A stretch of 32,224 nucleotides of DNA from contig CAJOLR010000005.1 of NCBI GenBank assembly GCA_905235565.1, positions 1-32,224 of the forward strand. Direction: 5' to 3'. The position numbers and the translations under genes were made by a program. Source of the DNA: an uncultured Bacteroidaceae bacterium. Lineage in GTDB: Bacteria > Bacteroidota > Bacteroidia > Bacteroidales > Bacteroidaceae. The notes beneath the pieces were generated by a model. It saw nothing but the letters and a program-made list of their open reading frames with translations, made no database searches and was not told where the DNA came from. Below are positions 6,838 to 14,417 of the stretch, piece by piece; position 1 is the stretch's first letter; each line of letters begins with the position of its first letter.

Positions 6838-7554
6838 ATGACTTACCTTAAATTACCTGATAATACCGAATGGCGCAGGCTGGTTTTCTGGCTGGCGCTT
6901 GAAGAGTGGGCTGTTGAGCACGCTCCCGATTCTTTCTTTCTGTGGAGCGTACGGCCTACGGTCATATTCGGTCGCAATCAGGACATGGAGGCCGAGGTAA
7001 ACGTTCCGTACTGTCTGGAGCACGGTATTGAGATGTACCGGCGCAAGAGTGGCGGCGGTTGCGTCTATGCAGATGAGGGCAACCTCATGATATCATACAT
7101 AACCTGTCAGCCTGATGTAAACATGGCTTTTGATGATTATCTGTCCCGATTGGCCGATGCCTTGCGCGGAATGGGGCTGGATGCGGTCCGTACCGAGCAC
7201 AACGATGTGCTGGTGGGAGGCCGAAAGGTGTCGGGCAATGCCTGCTATGCCACCAGGACCGGCTGTATAGTCCACGGAACGCTTCTTTATGATACTGATT
7301 TTACGGAGATGGAACGCGCCATAACTCCTTCAAAGCAGAAACTTGACAGCAAGGGAATCAAGTCCGTGCGCCAGCGCGTAACCAATCTGAAAGATTGTGG
7401 ATTACTTTTTGACTTTAATGCTTTGAAGTCCAAACTTATTGATTATTTTTGTAAGGATATGCAGTTTTTAAGCATCCGGGATATGGAAGAGGTGCTTAAG
7501 ACTGAAGAAACCTATCTTGACGAAAACTTTATTAGAAATGGACGAAGAAATTAA
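6838..7554 (+). CDS. lplA: Lipoate-protein ligase A
   Basis: Activates free lipoate with ATP and attaches it to the lysine of lipoyl domains, here most likely GcvH encoded two genes downstream. 238 residues from the ATG at 6838; an in-frame ATG at 6766 would translate the terminator hairpin and was rejected. Motifs: FGRNQD (about 44-49), YRRKSGGGCVYADEGN (about 68-83, lipoate pocket), HNDVLVGGRKVSGNA (about 121-135, with the lysine that contacts lipoyl-AMP) and VHGTLLYDTDF (about 144-154). Shorter than the 338-residue E. coli enzyme: the separate C-terminal accessory domain is missing or reduced to the last about 50 residues. It overlaps gcvT by 17 bp, so they are co-translated. Confidence 0.92.
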   Translation: MTYLKLPDNTEWRRLVFWLALEEWAVEHAPDSFFLWSVRPTVIFGRNQDMEAEVNVPYCLEHGIEMYRRKSGGGCVYADEGNLMISYITCQPDVNMAFDDYLSRLADALRGMGLDAVRTEHNDVLVGGRKVSGNACYATRTGCIVHGTLLYDTDFTEMERAITPSKQKLDSKGIKSVRQRVTNLKDCGLLFDFNALKSKLIDYFCKDMQFLSIRDMEEVLKTEETYLDENFIRNGRRN

Positions 7555-8641
7555 GAAAACCTGTCTCCACGCCAGTCATGTGGCCCTGGGAGCGCAGATG
7601 AGCCCTTTTGCTGGCTTTGACATGCCCATACAGTATGCCGGCATAACCCGGGAACATTTGGCAGTAAGGAACAAGGTGGGAATGTTTGACGTGTCGCACA
7701 TGGGTGAGATATTCATAAGCGGCCCCGATGCCGAACGTTACGTAAATCACATCTTTACCAACAATATAAGCGGCTATAATCCCGGCAAGATCCTGTACGG
7801 CATGATGCTCTATCCTAACGGAGGCTGTGTGGATGACCTGCTGGTATACCGCGAGTTTGAGCCCGACCACTTCCTGCTGGTAATTAACGCCGCCAACATT
7901 GACAAGGATTATGCCTGGATGCTGGATCAGCGGAAAGGCTACAGCGTCAAGATAGACAACCAGTCCGATATATGGGGCCAGATAGCCATCCAGGGACCCG
8001 ATGCCGAAAAAACGGTGATTGATGTATTAGGCCTGGAATGCGCCAAACCCTTAGGATTTTACGAATACTGCAATGCAGAGTATAACGGTCACCGCCTGAT
8101 AGTTAGCCGGACCGGCTACACCGGAGAGGACGGCTTTGAGTTATATGCAACACTGAGTGATACGGTAGAGATCTGGGACCGCCTGATAAAAACCGGAGTA
8201 GAGCCATGCGGTCTGGGTTGCCGCGACACCCTGCGCTTTGAAGCGGGACTGCCCCTGTACGGCGATGAACTGAGCGCCGAAATCAGCCCCATAGAAGCCG
8301 GCTTAGGAATGTTCTGCAAGCTGGACAAAGCCGAATTCATAGGCCGTGAAGCCTTGGTAACCCAAAAGGAGCTGGGTGTAGAAAAGAAGCTTGTAGGAAT
8401 AGAGATCGCGGACCGCGCCATCCCCCGTCACGGCTACCCCGTAGAACTGCAGGACGGCACCGTAATAGGCGAAGTAACCACCGGCTACCACAGCATCACG
8501 CTTGACAAAAGCATCTGCTTTGCCCTGGTAAAGCCCCAATATGCAGCCTTGGATACAGAACTTTTCATTCGCATAAGAAAGAAAGTATTCCCCGGCAAAG
8601 TAATCAAAAAGCGTTTCTATCAGACAAACTATAAAAAATAA
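7538..8641 (+). CDS. gcvT: Glycine cleavage system T protein (aminomethyltransferase)
   Basis: Takes the aminomethyl group from lipoylated GcvH, releases ammonia and passes the one-carbon unit to tetrahydrofolate. 367 residues from the ATG at 7538, which gives the family start (TCLHASHVALGAQMSPFAGF); a TTG seven codons earlier is less likely. Motifs: PIQYAGITREHLAVR, VGMFDVSHMGEI (folate-site Asp region), GQIAIQGPDA, SRTGYTGEDGFELY, CGLGCRDTLRFEAGLPLYG and the C-terminal barrel with RAIPRHGYPV and GEVTTGYHS. All are standard. It starts inside the lplA 3' end and is followed by a 205-bp gap holding a cruciform before gcvH. Confidence 0.97.
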   Translation: MDEEIKKTCLHASHVALGAQMSPFAGFDMPIQYAGITREHLAVRNKVGMFDVSHMGEIFISGPDAERYVNHIFTNNISGYNPGKILYGMMLYPNGGCVDDLLVYREFEPDHFLLVINAANIDKDYAWMLDQRKGYSVKIDNQSDIWGQIAIQGPDAEKTVIDVLGLECAKPLGFYEYCNAEYNGHRLIVSRTGYTGEDGFELYATLSDTVEIWDRLIKTGVEPCGLGCRDTLRFEAGLPLYGDELSAEISPIEAGLGMFCKLDKAEFIGREALVTQKELGVEKKLVGIEIADRAIPRHGYPVELQDGTVIGEVTTGYHSITLDKSICFALVKPQYAALDTELFIRIRKKVFPGKVIKKRFYQTNYKK

Positions 8642-8685
8642 AGATAGTTTGCTGTCCTGATAATCTTTCCGGGTGCTCGTATAAA

Positions 8686-8807
8686 CAGAAGAGACAGGGT
8701 CAGCAAAACCATCGCCACCCTCGGCGTGTTAGAGGGAGGGGCCCGCCCCATAGGGGTGGGAGGGATAGCGCCAAAGGCGCGTAGTTTTGCAGGCCCTGTC
8801 TCTTCTG
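8686..8807. mobile_element. MITE-like cruciform element between gcvT and gcvH
   Basis: Terminal inverted repeats of 24 nt with two mismatches: 8686-8709 (begins CAGAAGAGACAGGG) and 8784-8807 (ends CCCTGTCTCTTCTG). Inside are three smaller hairpins: CGCC/GGCG near 8712-8727, an 8-bp G/C stem CCCGCCCC-ATA-GGGGTGGG around 8742-8760, and GCGCC-AAA-GGCGC at 8768-8780. It has no reading frame of note. The form (about 122 bp, long terminal inverted repeats, no gene) suits a MITE-type insertion or a structured RNA within the operon. No clear target-site duplication was identified. Confidence 0.6.
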
Positions 8808-8846
8808 CGTTACAAAGCGAACAAAAACTAACAAATAAAGAAAATT

Positions 8847-9227
8847 ATGAGCAAGATTGTAGAAGGCTTAAAGTACAGCGAAACCCATGAGTGGGTAAAG
8901 GTGGATGGTGACATCGCAATCATCGGAGTAACAGACTTCGCCCAGAAGGAGATGGGCGAGATAACATACGTAGACTGTCCCGATGTAGATGATGATGTTG
9001 AGAAGGGCAGCGAGTTCGGAGCCCTGGAGAGCGTAAAAGCCGCCGGCGACCTGTTCAGCCCCGTAAGCGGAACCGTAACCCAGGTAAACGAGGAAGTTGT
9101 GAATGACCCCAAGCTGGTGAACGACGACGCATTCAGCAACTGGATCATCAAGGTACAGATGAGCGATGCATCAGAGCTTGACGACCTGATGGACGCTGCC
9201 GCATACAAAACATTCATCAAGGAGTAA
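8847..9227 (+). CDS. gcvH: Glycine cleavage system H protein
   Basis: Lipoyl shuttle protein of the glycine cleavage system: its lipoyl-lysine arm visits the P, T and L proteins. 126 residues, the usual length. The start SKIVEGLKYSETHEWVKVDG is typical. The lipoylation site is the lysine in FGALESVKAAGDLFSPVSG (about residues 58-76; K near 65). The C-terminus DLMDAAAYKTFIKE is normal. The ATG at 8847 follows an A-rich stretch with no clear Shine-Dalgarno. The TAA stop shares its last A with the gcvPA ATG (9227), indicating coupled translation. Expected substrate of the lplA product. Confidence 0.97.
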   Translation: MSKIVEGLKYSETHEWVKVDGDIAIIGVTDFAQKEMGEITYVDCPDVDDDVEKGSEFGALESVKAAGDLFSPVSGTVTQVNEEVVNDPKLVNDDAFSNWIIKVQMSDASELDDLMDAAAYKTFIKE

Positions 9228-10546
9228 TGGCAGGATTCCAGTATTTTCCTCACACCGATGAGGATATAAGAGCCATGCTGGAGAGGATAGGCGTAAACAG
9301 CCTTGACGATCTCTATGCCGATGTCCCGCAGGACTGCCTCTACAAAGAGGAGTACAGCCTGCCAGACGCAATGACTGAGCAGCAGGTAAGAGACTTCTTT
9401 GAAGGTCTTGCCGCCAGGAACCCCAAGCTAAAGGTATTTGCCGGAGCCGGAGCCTACGACCACTACACCCCGGCCGTAATCCCCTACATAACCCAGCGCA
9501 GCGAGTTCCTGACCGCCTATACCCCATATCAGTGCGAGATATCGCAGGGCACGCTAAGGTACATATTCGAGTACCAGAGCATGATCTGCACACTGACCGG
9601 AATGGACGTAAGCAACGCCTCAATGTACGATGGCCCCACAGCCGCCGCCGAGGCCATGCGGATGATGGTGGCCCAGGCCAAGAAAAAGAACACCGTGCTG
9701 GTATCCAACACCCTGCTGCCTCACGTAAGAGGAGTGATATCCACCTATGCCAAATACGCAGGAATAACAATAAAGGAGATAGTTCATGAGAATGGCCAGA
9801 CCAGCAAAACAGCACTTGAAGCACTGATAGCCCAAGGTGATGTAGCCGGAGCAATCGTACCCTCAGTAAACCGTTTTGGAATAATAGAGGACATGACCGG
9901 ATTGGCCGATGCCCTGCACGCCGACAAGGCTCTGCTTACGGTATACTGTGACCCGTCGGCCCTGGCAGTGGTAAAGACTCCGGCAGAGTGGGGTGCCGAT
10001 GTAGCCGTAGGCGATGGCCAGCCCTTAGGAATTCCACTGTGCTATGGAGGTCCTTACGTAGGGTTCATGGCCTGCCGTCAGGACTACATGCGCAAACTGC
10101 CCGGCCGTATAGTTGGCCAGACTACCGATAAGGAGGGCCGCCGCGCATTCGTACTCACCCTGCAGGCCCGCGAGCAGCATATCCGCCGCGAGAAAGCCAC
10201 CAGCAACATCTGCTCAAATGAGAGCCTGATGGCTCTCTGGGTAACGGTCTATCTGTCACTGATGGGTCCCGAAGGTATGAAACAGGTAAACGACCTGTGC
10301 TACCAGCGCTCACACTATCTGTACGCCAAACTGATAGAGACCGGTAAATTTGAGCCAGTGTTCAAGGACGCTGTATTCCTTAAGGAATTCGTACTCAAGT
10401 CAAAGGCCCCCACAGCAGAGGTTCAGAAAAAACTTGCCGATGCCGGATTCCTGGGAGCACTGGAGACCGAGGAAGGCTACGTGAGTTTCTGCGTCACCGA
10501 GAAACGCAGCTATGATGATATCGATCAACTTGTAAATGCGCTCTGA
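9227..10546 (+). CDS. gcvPA: Glycine dehydrogenase (decarboxylating), subunit 1
   Basis: N-terminal half of the P protein, which decarboxylates glycine with PLP and loads the aminomethyl group on GcvH. 439 residues. Start MAGFQYFPHTDEDIRAMLER is typical of the split form. Other family blocks: FAGAGAYDHYTPAVIPYITQ, EFLTAYTPYQCEISQGTLRY, MDVSNASMYDGPTAAAEAM, CYGGPYVGFMACRQDYMRKL, PGRIVGQTTDKEGRRAFVLT and REQHIRREKATSNICSNESL. It lacks the PLP lysine, as expected for this subunit. It overlaps gcvH by 1 nt and is followed 2 nt later by gcvPB. Together the two chains match a single-chain P protein of about 900-950 residues. Confidence 0.96.
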   Translation: MAGFQYFPHTDEDIRAMLERIGVNSLDDLYADVPQDCLYKEEYSLPDAMTEQQVRDFFEGLAARNPKLKVFAGAGAYDHYTPAVIPYITQRSEFLTAYTPYQCEISQGTLRYIFEYQSMICTLTGMDVSNASMYDGPTAAAEAMRMMVAQAKKKNTVLVSNTLLPHVRGVISTYAKYAGITIKEIVHENGQTSKTALEALIAQGDVAGAIVPSVNRFGIIEDMTGLADALHADKALLTVYCDPSALAVVKTPAEWGADVAVGDGQPLGIPLCYGGPYVGFMACRQDYMRKLPGRIVGQTTDKEGRRAFVLTLQAREQHIRREKATSNICSNESLMALWVTVYLSLMGPEGMKQVNDLCYQRSHYLYAKLIETGKFEPVFKDAVFLKEFVLKSKAPTAEVQKKLADAGFLGALETEEGYVSFCVTEKRSYDDIDQLVNAL

Positions 10547-10548
10547 CT

Positions 10549-11958
10549 ATGAAGTACTACGATAAACTGATATTCGAGTTAAGCAAGCCGGGCCGCACAG
10601 GTTACAGCCTTCCAGAGGTTTGCGGCAAGTGTGCCGGAACAGACGCTATCCCCGCAACCCTACGCAGGACAGAGCAACCCAAGTTACCGTCAGTAAGCGA
10701 GGTGGATGTGGTGCGCCACTATACCAACCTCAGTCAGATGAACTTTGGCGTTGACACCGGATTCTATCCGCTGGGCAGTTGCACCATGAAGTACAACCCC
10801 AAGATAAACGAGGAGATTGCCGCAATGCCCGCATTCGGCGGCATTCATCCGTTGCAGAAGGATGTACCCGGAGTGGACGCTATTTATAAAGGTATGGACA
10901 GTGCCCTTGCCGCCATAACCGGCATGAAGCACTTTACGTTTAAACCCTGCGCCGGAGCTCACGGTGAACTTACTGGCCTGATGATAATACGCGAGTACCA
11001 TCTGTCACGCGGTGACAGCAAGCGTACCCGCATCATAGTACCCGACAGTGCACACGGAACCAATCCCGCCAGCGCCGCCGTATGCGGACTGGATGTGGTT
11101 GTGGTCAAGTCAAACTCCAACGGTCTTGTGGATGTGGAGGACCTCAAGCCTCTGCTGGACGATACCATTGCCGGTATAATGATGACCAACCCCAACACCC
11201 TGGGACTCTTTGAGAAGGATATCCGTCAGATTGCCCGGCTGGTACATGCCGCAGGCGGTCTGCTCTATTATGACGGAGCCAACATGAACCCGCTTATAGG
11301 CACAGTACGTCCGGGTGATATGGGATTCGATGTGATGCACCTTAACCTGCACAAGTCATTCTCAACTCCCCACGGAGGCGGCGGTCCCGGAAGCGGTCCT
11401 GTAGGTGTATGTGACAAACTTGTTCCGTTCCTGGGCGTGAACGTATCGGGATTCAGCGGAAACTTTGGCGTGATTCTGAGAGCCTACGCATATATCCTGA
11501 TGCTGGGCCGCCAGAACGTTAAACTGTGCGGAAGACTGGCAACTCTGGGCGCCAACTATATCAAGGAGTCACTCAAGGACTGCTACAAACTTCCCATACC
11601 TGCCGTATGCAAGCATGAGTTTGTGTTTGACGGCCTCATCAACGACGGGGCACGCGAGGGCAAGGAGGGTGCTGCAACCCTGGATGTTGCCAAGCGTCTG
11701 CTTGACTTCGGGTTCCACGCTCCCACAATCTACTTCCCGCTGCTGTTCCATCAGGCTATCATGATTGAGCCTACCGAGACGGAGTCCAAGGAGACTCTGG
11801 ATGACTTTATAGAGGTGATGCGCAGGATTGCCGCCGAGGCCGCACAGGATCCCGATATCCTGCACGGTGCTCCGCACAATACGCCCATCTCAAGACCTGA
11901 TGAGACCACCGCAGCCCGTAATCCGATACTTAAATACTGGGACGCATGCGCTTGCTGA
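10549..11958 (+). CDS. gcvPB: Glycine dehydrogenase (decarboxylating), subunit 2
   Basis: PLP-bearing half of the split P protein. 469 residues. The PLP-lysine motif HKSFSTPHGGGGPGSG lies at about residues 269-284. Other blocks: FYPLGSCTMKYNPKINEEIA, PCAGAHGELTGLMIIREYH, RIIVPDSAHGTNPASAA, MMTNPNTLGLFE and YYDGANMNPLIG. The C-terminal part carries the usual TYFPLLF-like segment (TIYFPLLFHQAIMIEPTETE). ATG at 10549 lies 2 nt after the gcvPA stop; its own end overlaps lpd by 13 bp. This tight packing argues for equimolar synthesis of the two P subunits. Confidence 0.97.
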   Translation: MKYYDKLIFELSKPGRTGYSLPEVCGKCAGTDAIPATLRRTEQPKLPSVSEVDVVRHYTNLSQMNFGVDTGFYPLGSCTMKYNPKINEEIAAMPAFGGIHPLQKDVPGVDAIYKGMDSALAAITGMKHFTFKPCAGAHGELTGLMIIREYHLSRGDSKRTRIIVPDSAHGTNPASAAVCGLDVVVVKSNSNGLVDVEDLKPLLDDTIAGIMMTNPNTLGLFEKDIRQIARLVHAAGGLLYYDGANMNPLIGTVRPGDMGFDVMHLNLHKSFSTPHGGGGPGSGPVGVCDKLVPFLGVNVSGFSGNFGVILRAYAYILMLGRQNVKLCGRLATLGANYIKESLKDCYKLPIPAVCKHEFVFDGLINDGAREGKEGAATLDVAKRLLDFGFHAPTIYFPLLFHQAIMIEPTETESKETLDDFIEVMRRIAAEAAQDPDILHGAPHNTPISRPDETTAARNPILKYWDACAC

Positions 11959-13241
11959 TTATCGGTGGAGGTCCCGGCGGTTATGAGACCGCTGTGGAGG
12001 CTTCAAAACGGGGATTGGAGGTAATCCTTATCTCAGAAGGACCGCTGGGCGGAACCTGCCTGAATGAGGGTTGCATTCCCACCAAGACATTCTGCCATTA
12101 CGCAGAACTGATAGAGCAGAACCTCAAGGCCGGTCTGGACTGCCGGCCGTCATTTGCTGCAGTAGCCGAGCGTAAGCAGGTTGTGGTGGAACAGTTGCAC
12201 TCAGGCATAGACCTCCTGCTCAAGAACGTTCAGGTGGTGCGCGGCAGGGCAGAGTTCAAGGATTCCAAGACGGTTATTTGCAACGGTCAGGAATACACTG
12301 CCGACAAGATAATCATCGCTACCGGTTCCGTATCGGCATCGTTGCCTATACCCGGTGCGGAGAACTGTCTCACATCAAGGGAGATTCTGGACCTTACCGA
12401 GGTTCCGGAGAGCCTTTGCGTGATAGGCGGCGGTGTGATAGGACTGGAGCTTGCCTCCATATTCCGCAGTTTCGGCAGTGAGGTTACTGTACTGGAGTAT
12501 TGTCCCAACATACTTCCGCGCTTTGATGTGGATCTGGCCAAACGCCTTAAGCAGTCACTCTCCAGACGCGGCATCAGCATCGAGGTGCAGGCACAGGTGA
12601 CCGGCATAGACGGTAATACTGTAACCTATATAAAGAAGGATAAGGAGTTTGCCGTCCAGGCCGGTAAGATACTTATGGCAGTGGGCCGTCGTCCCAATAC
12701 CGAAGGGCTGAACCTGGAGGCTGCCGGAGTTGACTATACCCGCAAAGGCATAACCGTAAACGACCGTTTTGAGACATCGGTTCCCGGTATCTATGCCGTG
12801 GGCGATGTGACGGGCGGAATAATGCTGGCACATGCGGCGACATATCAGGGACTCCATGCACTCAACTGCATCTGCGGTCAGGATGACAGCATACGTTTTG
12901 ACCTTATTCCGGCAGCGGTGTTCACTATGCCCGAGGTTGCAACCGTAGGCCTGACCGAGGAGCAGTGCAAGGAGCAGGGATTGGATTTCAGGTGTTTCAA
13001 ATCATTTTTTCGTGCAAACGGGAAAGCCGTATCGATGGATGAGACCGACGGTTACTGCAAACTGATTGTCTCAGAGAGCGGAGTAATTTTGGGGGCACAC
13101 ATTTTGGGCGCGCATTCATCGGACCTTATACACGAGATAACGGTTGCGATGAACATAGGCGTCACTTTGGATAAATTCCAGTCAGTAATCCATGCACATC
13201 CGACATTAAGCGAAGTCCTTCAATCAGCACTACATCAATAA
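11946..13241 (+). CDS. lpdA: Dihydrolipoyl dehydrogenase (L protein / E3)
   Basis: Re-oxidises the dihydrolipoyl arm of GcvH with FAD and a redox disulfide, passing electrons to NAD. 431 residues, somewhat shorter than the usual 450-475, mainly at the N-terminus where it begins directly at the FAD motif (LLIIGGGPGGYETAVEA). Redox centre GGTCLNEGCIPTK at about 34-46. NAD-binding CVIGGGVIGLELASIFRSFG at about 157-176. AVGDVTGGIMLAHAA (second FAD site) at about 285-300. Catalytic His-Glu pair in HAHPTLSE near the C-terminus. ATG at 11946 is inside gcvPB. It is the last gene of the operon and is followed 2 nt later by a strong terminator. Confidence 0.96.
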   Translation: MRLLIIGGGPGGYETAVEASKRGLEVILISEGPLGGTCLNEGCIPTKTFCHYAELIEQNLKAGLDCRPSFAAVAERKQVVVEQLHSGIDLLLKNVQVVRGRAEFKDSKTVICNGQEYTADKIIIATGSVSASLPIPGAENCLTSREILDLTEVPESLCVIGGGVIGLELASIFRSFGSEVTVLEYCPNILPRFDVDLAKRLKQSLSRRGISIEVQAQVTGIDGNTVTYIKKDKEFAVQAGKILMAVGRRPNTEGLNLEAAGVDYTRKGITVNDRFETSVPGIYAVGDVTGGIMLAHAATYQGLHALNCICGQDDSIRFDLIPAAVFTMPEVATVGLTEEQCKEQGLDFRCFKSFFRANGKAVSMDETDGYCKLIVSESGVILGAHILGAHSSDLIHEITVAMNIGVTLDKFQSVIHAHPTLSEVLQSALHQ

Positions 13242-13243
13242 GG

Positions 13244-13275
13244 AAGGCGGCCTGAAAAAGCCGCCTTTCATTGTT
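13244..13275 (+). terminator. Terminator of the glycine cleavage operon
   Basis: Stem AAGGCGGC (13244-13251) / GCCGCCTT (13260-13267) with loop CTGAAAAA, followed by TCATTGTT. It begins just after the lpd stop and also lies just downstream of the convergent gene at 13295. Confidence 0.8.
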
Positions 13276-13294
13276 ATATCGTTATGGTTCAGAA

Positions 13295-14152
13295 TCAGAA
13301 GCCTCCGAATCCGCCTCCGAATCCGCCTCCGAATCCGCCTCCGAAGTCACCTCCCATCATCATGAAGTCACCTCCGCCAAAGCCACCCATGTTGGGCTGG
13401 CTGACCTTACAACCCTTGGGGAGTGTGAAGAAAGAAGGATCAACATCCTCGGCAATGAAGTTCATTGCAGTCTGGCTTGTGGTAGACCAGTCGCTCTCGG
13501 TTACCGTTGACATAGGTATTCCCTCATATACGCATACTGTGATATTCTGAGTGAAACCCATCTGATTGGTGGGGCTCATTGAGTACTTCTTGCATGTCAG
13601 ACCTGCAACCTGCTCCTCACCCAACTCCTTGATCTTGTTACGGCGGATGGTCTTCTTGTCCAGGTTCATCCAGTCAATCTCACCAAGCTGACCGATCTGG
13701 GCTCCGCCCATACCGAAACCGCCTCCGAAACCTCCGAAACCGCCTCCACGGCCGTTACGTCCACCGCCGAATATAGGCATTGCGGTAGCTGTGTTCTCTT
13801 TCTCGTTGATAGTATAGGTTGTGTCGCCTACTGAGATGACGCGGGTGATGGTCTCACCGTAAACGGTTATTCTTGCAGTTTTCTTACCGTAATCATCAAA
13901 ATAGATCTGCTCTCTCATTGCACTTGCATCGAAACTGTTGATCATGTTCATAAATGTGCTGTCACCGAATGAGGCGTTACCTCCTCCCATTGCGGTGATT
14001 GTTGAGAAATCTGGCATGTCACCCATATCGGATGAGATGGTGATTACTCCGGATTTTACTCCAAACAGAACTTCCTTAACCTCTTTCTTCTTGGCATTTG
14101 CCGAAACACACACCGCAGCAATCAAAGCGGCGGCAATCAGATACTTTTTCAT
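13295..14152 (-). CDS. Secreted glycine-rich protein (DUF4412-like)
   Basis: A 285-residue exported protein of unknown function. Residues 1-20 are a signal peptide (MKKYLIAAALIAAVCVSANA, then KKKEV). The body (about 25-250) is predicted beta-rich, and the stretch AGLTCKKYSMS...VCVYEGIPMST...FFTLPKGCKV recalls DUF4412/GLPGLI-type lipoprotein-like folds that end in a ligand-free lipocalin barrel; this match is tentative. Two glycine/phenylalanine-rich stretches occur: 129-150 and the tail 256-285 made of GGGF repeats. The tail is encoded by a 12-bp tandem repeat (13302-13349). Convergent with lpd; no obvious partner. Confidence 0.65.
   Translation of the reverse strand: MKKYLIAAALIAAVCVSANAKKKEVKEVLFGVKSGVITISSDMGDMPDFSTITAMGGGNASFGDSTFMNMINSFDASAMREQIYFDDYGKKTARITVYGETITRVISVGDTTYTINEKENTATAMPIFGGGRNGRGGGFGGFGGGFGMGGAQIGQLGEIDWMNLDKKTIRRNKIKELGEEQVAGLTCKKYSMSPTNQMGFTQNITVCVYEGIPMSTVTESDWSTTSQTAMNFIAEDVDPSFFTLPKGCKVSQPNMGGFGGGDFMMMGGDFGGGFGGGFGGGFGGF
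13302..13349. repeat. 12-bp tandem repeat encoding the GGGF tail
   Basis: CCTCCGAATCCG occurs three times in tandem (13302-13337) followed by a variant copy CCTCCGAAGTCA (13338-13349). On the minus strand each unit encodes Gly-Gly-Phe-Gly-type residues. A 4-copy minisatellite like this can vary in number by slippage without breaking the frame. Confidence 0.85.
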
Positions 14153-14261
14153 TGCCTATATTTTTTGTTGTTTGTTTTCTGAACAGTTCGTAAGTCATAT
14201 ATGAGTTAGCCATGAAAGTTAAGAGGCGTTTTGTTAAGCATATCTTGTGGTGCTGTTTTTA

Positions 14262-14294
14262 GAATCTGTTTTGATGTGTTTCCATAACAGATTC
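14262..14294. other. 9-bp inverted repeat in divergent intergenic region
   Basis: GAATCTGTT (14262-14270) and AACAGATTC (14286-14294) with a 15-nt spacer and no T-run on either side, so not an intrinsic terminator. It sits about 30 bp upstream of the predicted -33 element of the surface-protein operon and could be a regulator-binding dyad. Confidence 0.35.
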
Positions 14295-14321
14295 AAGAAT
14301 AGCTGAATTGTAGATAAAAAC

Positions 14322-14352
14322 TTGTTTGCTATGTTAATAAATAATATTTTTG
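14322..14352 (+). promoter_or_regulatory. Promoter of the surface-protein operon
   Basis: TTG (14322-14324) with a 20-nt spacer (or TTTG 14325-14328 with 16) and a perfect TATTTTTG at 14345-14352. Transcription would start near 14358, leaving about 60-90 nt of leader. AGGGGGAAAT at 14361-14370 is unusually purine-rich for this kind of genome but is too far from the ATG to be its ribosome-binding site. Confidence 0.55.
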
Positions 14353-14417
14353 TCTTTTTTAGGGGGAAATAATTTACGCCGTAAGCAACAGCCTGCATTT
14401 TAAATACTTTATTTACA

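Noticed and set aside
9171-9854. Long open frame antisense to gcvPA
   Set aside because: Composition (Arg/Leu/Cys-rich) and full overlap with a clear gcvPA gene mark it as a shadow frame.
13302-13349. CRISPR-like short repeat array
   Set aside because: Units are contiguous 12-mers with no spacers and encode a Gly-rich protein tail.
13284-13550. Proline-repeat reading frame (PPNPPPNPPPN) on the plus strand
   Set aside because: It is the antisense image of the GGGF-tail minisatellite of the minus-strand secreted protein, with no start context of its own.
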